Shown: piece after piece, positions 9,401 through 16,900 of the stretch
Layout: each line of letters opens with the position of its first letter
Numbering within the stretch: position 1 is the first letter of the stretch
Origin: a virus
IMG/VR virus record: IMGVR_UViG_3300042566_000167
Location: 1-24,606 of that record
Length of the DNA: 24,606 bases
Reading direction: 5' to 3' (one strand)
Notes under the pieces: generated by a model
Seen by the model: only the letters and a program-made list of their open reading frames with translations
Database searches by the model: none
What the model was told of the DNA's origin: nothing
Position numbers and translations under genes: made by a program

Positions 9401-10384
9401 TTCAGTGTATGAGGATAAGTCAACAACCATTCTTGGAGATAGCTCAATTACGTCAAGAGTTCCGTCTTCTTTTGGATCGTTTGTATTTACGTCTGCTAAT
9501 TCCTGTACGGAAAACCTTATTCCCTTAATTGACTGATATCCTGTAGTTGAGGATTTTAAGAAACTTGTTATGGTTCCCTCTTCTTCTACACCAGCAGCTA
9601 CAACCCACTGCCAACTTCCAGAAACAAGTTTTCTTGAAAGTCTTAAAATTCCATCATTCATTGTCGTACTATTTGTTGTTCTGTATATTGATGTCCAAGT
9701 ATTACTTCCAGAAAGCAAAACTTCAACTGTAAAGTCTCTAGCATAACCATTTACTGTTTGTGTTTTTACGACAATTTTATTGCATCTTACAGCTTCCTCA
9801 TAATGTACAAAAACATTGTTACCTTTCATTTTTCCAAGGGAATTTGAAACACCAATAAAGTTACTATCAATTCCGTAGGTAGCATTTGATTTACACCTTC
9901 TTGGAGACACCCAGTATCTTCCAGACTGTGATTCATTTGCCGCATAAATTCTATTACTTGTCTGAAGAATATTGTAGGCTCTTGCTTCGCTAGCATCAGC
10001 TACCAGGTTTCTATCTCTAGCTGCAGGAAATGTTACTGGAAAAATAATTCCAGGATCTGGTCTTTCTGGCTCAGTAATTAGTCTAATTGAATTTATCTTT
10101 TTTCTTTCTAATTCTTCAACTTCGTAATCATTTGGGGTTGAACTTACAGTATAGTAATGTCCTCCATTATCCCAACATCCAGTCAGCTCACTAGCATTAA
10201 ATGTAAGTGCTTGTGTTTGAGTTGCCTCTACTCCATCTCCAACAATTTCTAGGGGGTACGATCCAATATAATCTACAACTGTGTATGCATTATGATTCCA
10301 CTCAGCAATAATTTTATGCTTTGATGAAATAGTCTTTGATTTTTTAAATAGATTGTCTATGTCTGAGTTTCCTGTAGTTAACAT
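6407..10384 (-). CDS. Baseplate hub / tail-associated protein with inserted lectin-like domains
   Basis: This is 1325 residues from ATG 10384. A start 33 bases earlier (10417) is possible, but 10384 has GGAGG five bases upstream and forms TAATG with the upstream stop, so it is preferred. Residues ~125-240 resemble a discoidin (F5/8C)-like beta domain. Residues ~345-520 and the last ~90 residues carry the pattern of phage hub proteins (gp27/Tal type), including G-D-K-I-K-V-I-Y near the C-terminus. Residues ~875-1075 look like a LamG/concanavalin-like sandwich (strands such as F-I-I-F-I-N-G-K). As the second gene after the tape measure, a hub at the tail tip fits. The insertions suggest host glycan contact, which is inferred. 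No peptidase motif was seen. Codon use is AGA-rich. Confidence 0.7.
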   Translation of the reverse strand: MLTTGNSDIDNLFKKSKTISSKHKIIAEWNHNAYTVVDYIGSYPLEIVGDGVEATQTQALTFNASELTGCWDNGGHYYTVSSTPNDYEVEELERKKINSIRLITEPERPDPGIIFPVTFPAARDRNLVADASEARAYNILQTSNRIYAANESQSGRYWVSPRRCKSNATYGIDSNFIGVSNSLGKMKGNNVFVHYEEAVRCNKIVVKTQTVNGYARDFTVEVLLSGSNTWTSIYRTTNSTTMNDGILRLSRKLVSGSWQWVVAAGVEEEGTITSFLKSSTTGYQSIKGIRFSVQELADVNTNDPKEDGTLDVIELSPRMVVDLSSYTEDFSSSSNIGDSFLGLPVGSMVGGDGQIRLFSEDNLISDKNILSIFYGMLKPNVKFTFLHEVTSGSVTKYIPINVLYVNIWEEAEDWSVTANLSDYMKFLRDKPAPDILLGALDGIRVSAIIKILLDNSGFTRFSFNKTAETKEYENEDIRVDFFWCKKEMSVAEAINELAKSAQLSMYFDQFGILNALTKEAVLQKTETWNYALVGDSTELDSGDPEYLSINGVYVSNIESFEDSVLAPINAGEVAYSSLGIPKGSYELLDRTLQGNPGASISQDTSKVIDAGYSEVTLNRNISYIPQQVWNPGNDQQNAAESLLSCGILIKDVKASRPKIILDGLTFTAKNKNDAIRKAFLGMTLVEKSSCQIVIAENDMAVSYRNRFSGYVYIDTELIKFYGILYNITKPGYVNEVKIYFSQAEVDSEIAAAPSGSSFVPYSLIVEMDMAVDSYPNSFSSTPTGYVYFCKNDGRGFKDTEVSLHYCGLVESNGWSKFASKVYASPTGQISDYGQSMKIMVDTAVPDTFDISTKAVAYGGYANLAGPPSTKTGTGAPAESIQINIADAGQQVISGFTKNTGINPTRIGTRMNLFSPKGSPEEMSAMSDIAGICFYLSGTTATTGYFLEVQAPSGDYTPGKSYLENVKFYKVYNDGGTIKPKLLGSAGYKNAAPTTFERTISIADIGKSEEALTNVFSLEVQILDSKKDFIIFINGKQAMTAHDDSPLSPTNNIGVFVRDDSNAIYDYMYAISAPTGSNQSLSELIGDNEKIYGKDGVTLVSKNRGIFSPFIKNIIGSSFPIYYDDFGNTVREAKYIQARFNEPAFSTRLIELSRVNPDYFIKEFKSSSWGASFWVYNSSRSSVWLGNGTNFPLFISGMVLKKTGGGTVDIKDSMSNDPNSQNELEINKRLYGEQSLNISAEYLNSYTQAQSLSEWIAKYSSFEKREIRARIFPNPLLQIGDKIKVIYKSRGFSSNDIGDKTYVLSGIDYNVGSNGIQMDVLLREML

Positions 10385-10926
10385 TAAACCTCCACCAGAC
10401 TGATAGACACATCCCATAGATCATTGTGTTGTCCTCTTTTTACAATAGTAAAATCAAAATCATCAAAGAAAACATTATACTTTTCAACATTTGTAATTGA
10501 ATTTCCAGAAACAGAGGCATCATATACTAGTAGCATCCAAAAATCTGAAAAATTTGCATCATACCAAGCTTTAATGTCTTGTCCTGCACCAAATCCATCT
10601 GAGGTAATTTTATTTGAAAGACCATCTGGAGATGCAGGTGTTGGTCTAGTTTTTCTAGAAGGAATGGCTTCCCAAGAAGTAGAAAAAGACATTTTGTCTG
10701 CAACATGAACAGAACGCATTGTTCCATCAATCATTCTTCTTCTAGACTCAATTCTTTGTGGAACAATTGATAAAGATGATCTATTATCATCAGTTAGGTA
10801 TAAGGGGGTTGATGGTGCAAAATCCCATTGTCCAGAGTTTTCTCCAGTTCCAGCAATTGGTTCTGTTAAAGAAAAAATAATTAAAGATGGTTTCCTATAA
10901 GTTTTTTGTAAGTCTGCTAGTGCCAT
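10384..10926 (-). CDS. Putative distal tail protein (Dit-like position)
   Basis: This 180-residue protein is directly downstream of the tape measure. The ATG overlaps the tape measure stop (TAATG), with AGGAG about six bases upstream. The protein is beta-rich with a central Arg/Met-containing segment (R-R-R-M-I-D-G-T-M-R-S) and a C-terminal D-L-W-D-V-S-I-S-L strand. It has no membrane segment and no catalytic motif. In siphoviruses the gene after the tape measure usually encodes the distal tail (Dit) protein that closes the tube and binds the hub. This one is shorter than classical Dit proteins (about 250 residues), so it may be only the N-terminal belt-type domain. The name rests mainly on gene order. 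Confidence 0.55.
   Translation of the reverse strand: MALADLQKTYRKPSLIIFSLTEPIAGTGENSGQWDFAPSTPLYLTDDNRSSLSIVPQRIESRRRMIDGTMRSVHVADKMSFSTSWEAIPSRKTRPTPASPDGLSNKITSDGFGAGQDIKAWYDANFSDFWMLLVYDASVSGNSITNVEKYNVFFDDFDFTIVKRGQHNDLWDVSISLVEV
10389..10393 (-). promoter_or_regulatory. Shine-Dalgarno site deciding the hub start
   Basis: GGAGG lies four bases before the ATG at 10384, inside the last codons of the upstream gene. It selects this ATG over the in-frame ATG 33 bases earlier, which has no comparable site and would force a long overlap. Confidence 0.7.
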
Positions 10927-13900
10927 TAACTACTCCTTCCAAAAGCTCTTTTATTGTCTTCCTTACCAATAGCCGTAACAATTTTTTGTGCAATCCTATT
11001 TGGATCCATCGAAGGACCAGATGCATCAACCGTGATGTTATATACGTTACTGTTAGATACCATTGTACCACTATCTACTGGAGAAATGCCAGACATTGAT
11101 GGCATACCAAATTTTAATTCTGCAATTCCATCTTTTAAGGTTTGTGTTAGTGGCTTTGTTAAAACCATTTCTCCCTTATGAAGTTGGGCAAGACCATCAG
11201 ACATTGTTTCTCCACCAATTCTCATTCCTGGGGGATTAGATCCATTTTTAAGTGCTGACCACTCAAAGTGTAGGTGAGGACCAGTAGAGTTTCCAGTATT
11301 TCCAGAATCACCAATAAAGTCTCCAGCACTAACGGACCCTCCCTTACCATGTGAATTTAAGTGGGCATACAAAGACTCTGTTCCGTCAGCATGTTTAATT
11401 GTTACATATTTTCCAAAGGAACTGTTGCCCTTGCTCAGATTAGATGCCTGTCCTCCAGCCATAGCATAAACTGGAGTTCCAGTTGGTGTTGCGTAGTCAA
11501 TGGCTGCTCCATATCTTGAACTGTGCTTATTTCCACTTGGGTAAGTTCCTCTTGCAGTTATGCCATAGGATCCACGAAGTATTCTTGCCACCTTTCCAAG
11601 TTTTTCTGGAATAGATGTTGGACTTCCAGAGCCACCACCGTCTGAATTTTCTGGTTCTTCATTCATTGCACTTGCTGCTGCAGAAACTAAAGCGTTAGCT
11701 GAATTAATTGCTGCAACTGCTGTTTTAACTCCACCAGCAAATGCTGCTGCTGATGCTGGTGCTTCGGCACCACCAACACGATATCCAATACCACCAGGAA
11801 TACCCATTCCTCCTGTATTATTAATTTTATCTAATGTGTCTTTTCCAATTCTCTTAACTGAGTCTGCCTTTACAACATATTCTCCATTTGACAATTGAGC
11901 TGGAATGGAGTCAGATGTTCCAGTTCCTGGACCAGTTACATATCCACCCTTTGCATATCCACCAGTTCCACTATTCTCTGATCCAGCCCCACCCTTACTC
12001 TTAGGCAAAGCTTTTTTAATTAAAGTCTTTAGGTCTGTTGCATTTACTCCATATTCTTTTGCAGATTTTTGCAACTCTGCATCAAATACCGATTGGAAGT
12101 TATCTCCAAATGATGTTGCAAGTTTGCTCATTGTATCTTGTGCACTCTTTGGCATATTTGCAGCAACCGAAGATATTGCATCTGCATATGCACCAAGATC
12201 TTTACCAAGTTTTTCTCCAACTGGCATATCCATAAGCTCTTGCAATTTACCCTTTGCATCATCAAATGCTCTAATTTCTGCAGACTTATTTGTTTGAATT
12301 TTTATAGCTTCTTTTTGAAGTGAAGCCATTCTCTTTTCATGGCGTTCTCCTTCTTTGTCCATAAGCTCTTGATTTTTATCTAGTTGCTCTTGTAAGTTTC
12401 CAACCGCCAAATCTGCCTGTTCTTTAATCTTATCAATTGTTTTTTCAATCTCGTCAATTCTTGCCTGAGACATTTCTTCAACTTTGCTAATTTCATTTTG
12501 TTGTGCATTTTCTTGAGCAGCAGCAGCCATTTCATTTTGTGCTTGTAGGAATCCAAATACGTCTCCACTTGCAAGTGCACCAAGACCACCAAGAGCAGTT
12601 TGTCTTTGATCGTTCTCAAAAGAGGACTGATCCTTTTGTGACTGAAGTGCATCTAGGTACTTATCAGAACTTTCTTCAATTGCATCAATTTCTTTTTCTT
12701 TTGCATTAATCTGTTCGTCTGCTGCTTTTTGAATTTGCTTAATTTCTTTTTGGATAGCCTTGTTTCGCTTTTCCATGTTCTTCTGAAAATTCTTTGTACG
12801 CTCATTTTCTGATTCTTGAGCGTTTTCATTGTTTGCAGCAAGTTGATCGTAGTATGCTGTTCTTACCTGAATTTCTTTGTCAATTTCATCAATTGCATCT
12901 TGAATCTGAGTATTAACTGTAATGTTAATTTGTTTCTGAGTATCAATTGCAGCCATTTCAGTTCTTAGTCTTTGTGCTTCATCTGCTGCCAACTTTCCAT
13001 CTGCAATAACTGTTGTTAAATCAATACCTGCAGCAGCAGCTTGTACTAGCAAGAACTGATCTTTGGTTCCTTGAACCTTATCAGTTGTATCGTCAAGTGC
13101 TGCATTCATTGTTTGAACGAACTTGCTATCCTCTTCAAATCCAAGATCCTTAGCCATTGCCTGTGCACTCTCACCTAATGCTGATGCAATATCTGCTTGA
13201 TTAGTTCCTGTTTCTGCACCCTTTTTAAATGTTGCTTCGATTGTCTTACTCATGGTTTCAAATCCTACGCCAAGATCTGGAGACATAAGAGCAGATTTAA
13301 ATGCTTGTGTAATTTGACCTTCCAAGTTTGCAAAGTCTTGATTAGAGGTTAATTTGTTTGGACCCATTACTGGGGTTACTGCCCCTCCGCCTCTTGCTGG
13401 CATTGCAATATTTCTGGTAAACAAGGCATTAATATTTCCAACTGCTGCTTGACCAACAGCTTCGGTTGCCTTAATTGCAGTTGCTTGTGCATCTACTTCT
13501 CCGTTTGCACCAGTAACTACTGTTTGATTTAATGTTCCAGAAACACTTTGAAGTGCTCCCATTTTTCCACTTGCCTGGGCTAAAACAGATAAAACTTCTT
13601 TTGCTTGTTCAGGATTAAATCCTTGCTGCAACATCTTCCCATATTGACCAAGGAATATTGATGATGGGTCATTAGACTTTCTAATTTCTTCTACAAGTTT
13701 TTTATTTTCTTCTTGTTCTAAGATTGATTGTTTTAGGGCTGGATCAACAGTTGCTGCAGTTGGTGCTGCTGCAAGACCCATCTCTTTTGCAATTTTAACA
13801 TTTTCTGCCATTGCAGCATTAACGTTTAGTAATTCAATTCCATAATATTCTGCAGCCTTAGTTTGTTCTGCATATAAAGATTCTCCAGCTTTTTTAGCAT

Positions 13901-16900
13901 TATCAATTGATTTTTGATAAGCAACAAACGCTGCAGTGCCAAGGGCAATTGCTGCAAGAACTGCCATTCCAGCTGGTCCAGTTGCAATACCAATTGCGGA
14001 AAGAGTGCCTCTAGCAAGCATTCCACCTTTGCCAGCTTTTCCAGCCTTATCTGCTAAGCCTCCCATGACTCTTCCAGCACCGACTTTTTTCTTAGCATCT
14101 TCAAGGGCATTTGGGTTATTAATTGGGTACTGTCTTCCACCTCTAATAAAGTCCATGGTTGATGTTCCACTTCCAAATGCTCCAGACTTTATTCCTCTGG
14201 CTTTGGCACCAACACTCATTCCTGCTCCACCAATACCACGAACTTGGGCAATTGTAGTAATTGCTGATAAGGCAATCATTGCTGTGGTTAAAGAGTTTGT
14301 AAATCCAGAAAGAGCTTCATTTGTTCCAGTAAGAGCTGGGAGCATAAATGCTCCAGTCATTGCTAGACCGCCAACAGCACCTGCTTTTTGTCCTCTAAGT
14401 GCTTTCTTTTGAGCCTTAATATCTTGCCCATCTCTAATTCCATCTTCAGCCATCTTTGCATCTACCCAGGCTTCTTCTGCTACAACTTGACCACTAGCCA
14501 TTTTAACTGGCTTGTTGTTTCTAGTTGTTACTACCTTTCCAGACTCTTCATGATCTTTTATTTGCTCTTTAGTTAAGGCTCCACCAGTTGCTCTTCTTGG
14601 GGTACTAGGAACTCGTCCTCTTCCACCAACTGGGACCGATCCAAGATATCTCTTCATTTCTGGAGAATCATCCTTGTCTGGGTATACAGTTCCTGCCTTG
14701 CCAATTCCTGCTGTTATTTTGTACGCTGGATCACCTGCGTTTAATGCATTTGTTGCTCTAATATATTCTAAAGTTTTTGGAGTTATTGATCCATTGGATT
14801 CTAAAATTGATAATGCTGATAAAAACTTTTTTCTTGCTTCTCCAGATACTGGGTGGTTTCCAGAAAGAATTGATTTAATTTGAGCTGGTGTTGCTTTAGC
14901 TTGTTTCAGTGCATCTCTAAACGCTGCGGTGTTTCCTTTCTCTGCGTCTACACCACCTCTAGTAAGATATTCAAATGCTAGGTTTTCTACCTTTGGCATC
15001 CATGCAAGTTTTGGAGGAAGCCATCTCTTATATGTTTTACCATCAATTGTAACTAAGTCTTTTTGTAAGTGACCAGCTTCAACCTTAGAAAATCTGTCAA
15101 TATCAGAATCACTAAAGTAGCCTGATTCTTTTAACTTAGCTCTAATAGCTGCTTCCATTGGATTTATTATTGCAAGGCTATCTTCTTTATTTCTTATTTT
15201 TCCAATTACTGCAGGTCTTCCAGTTCCAGGGTTAGCTCTTCCTGGCTTGCTTGTAAGCCTTCCAAGATCATTTACCATGTTTCTTGAATTTTCAGATTTA
15301 GAAGACTTAAATTTTTCACCAATCTCTAGCAAGAAATCTTTAGTGATAAGACTAGTTTTAGTTTGTCCAGTTCCTGTATTTAATCTTTTAGTTAAAGAGT
15401 CTACAATAATTTTTGCATCTTTTTTATTGTCAACACGAGATAATGTTTTAGTTAGCCAGTCATCAAGTGGGAGCTGACTTCCTGTTTTTACATTTGTTTT
15501 TATAAGGTCTTCTAAAGCACTATATCCAGGAACTGATCCACCTTCAATAAGTTTTATAAAGCCACCATTTGCATAAGCCCATGGCAAACCGCCAGTTCCT
15601 TGAGCATGACCTCTTTGTCTAGCTTTTTCTACAAGCTCTGCTTGTTTCTTTGCAAGTGCAGCAGCAGTTGGAGACTTAGCAGCAGTAAGACTTAATCCAG
15701 AATGATGTGCGTGTAATGCTCTCCAGTCAATGCCTCTTGCATCCTCTAAGTCAGTAACGATTCCCTGATACATTTTCTTTTCAGCAGGTGTCATATTTGG
15801 AAGCTTGTTAATTGCACCCTTTGTTTTTCCAAGAGCATCATCAATTTTTGCCAAAAACATAGATTCATATTTTTCTGGTGTCATGCTTCTTGCAATATCA
15901 CCAGTTGATTCTGCAAACCATTTTTTAGCCCCACCCTTTTGTGCTAAGAAATTAATTAGTGCTTGTTCTTCAACTGGAGTTTTAGGTCCACCAACTGTTC
16001 TTGGCTGGGAAGCCCTATTTGCTACAAAACCTGATCCTACATCTGTTACTGTTCTTCCAAAAAGATTATCTGGCTGTAAGTCATTATCTCTTCTAATAAT
16101 AGAAGCCAATGCCTGTGAAGCAAAATCTTCTGGGTCAATTTTTCCAGTTGATTTGGCAAATGCTTCATCGTATGGAGATCTAACAGCAAACATTTGCTCG
16201 CCAGTTCTAGGATGTGCAATTTTAATCATTTCTTGATTTGGAGTGTTTAGTCCAAATATGTCTCTTGTTAACTGTGTTCCTCTTGCCTCAACAAGTGCGG
16301 AGTCAGAATCTGTATGACCCTTAACAACATATTTTTTACCATTAATTTCATAGACACCATTTACTCCTGGAATTGCAGAACTAAATCCGCCAATGCTAGA
16401 TGATCTTGTTCCAAGTTCCGTTAATGGCATAGAAGCAAATCTTCCTGTTTTTGCTTCTTGATCTGCCTTTCTTAAAAGACCTCTAACATTTCCAATTCTT
16501 TCTGAAAACTTTTCTGGCATACCAAGGAATAAAGGCTTTCCTCCACCACGATTTAATCTAATTGGACCACCATTTTGGAATCTTGGAGCCTGATTAAAAT
16601 TAATTTCTTCTAGCATAGGACCAAACTTTTTAGCTGCTTTTTTATTTACTACAAATTCTCCAGGCTCAAGTAGTGCTGGAACCTTATCTCCGTCTCCATT
16701 TCCAGGAACGTAAGGTTGCCCTCCTTGCTGAAGTTTTGCTTTCTTTCCTCCACCTTTTGGAGATCTTCCTCCAGCAGTAGTACCAGGCATAAACAATCTA
16801 TTGCTTAACCTAACTTCTTCTCTTAGGTTTGCAAGATATCCTTCCATAGTTAAATTTAACTTGTCAAGAGATGCTTTTTGATTATTGTAAGCTCTTGCAA

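Noticed and set aside
10385-10417. Longer hub start at ATG 10417
   Set aside because: The ATG at 10384 has GGAGG at good spacing and the TAATG coupling used through the module.
11905-12297. Plus-strand open frame of 130 codons
   Set aside because: It is antisense to the linker and coiled-coil coding part of the tape measure, with no start signal or recognisable protein pattern.
13936-14412. Plus-strand open frame of 158 codons rich in Ala/Pro
   Set aside because: It lies fully inside the tape measure gene, has no ribosome site, and its composition is the mirror of Gly/Ala-rich tape sequence.
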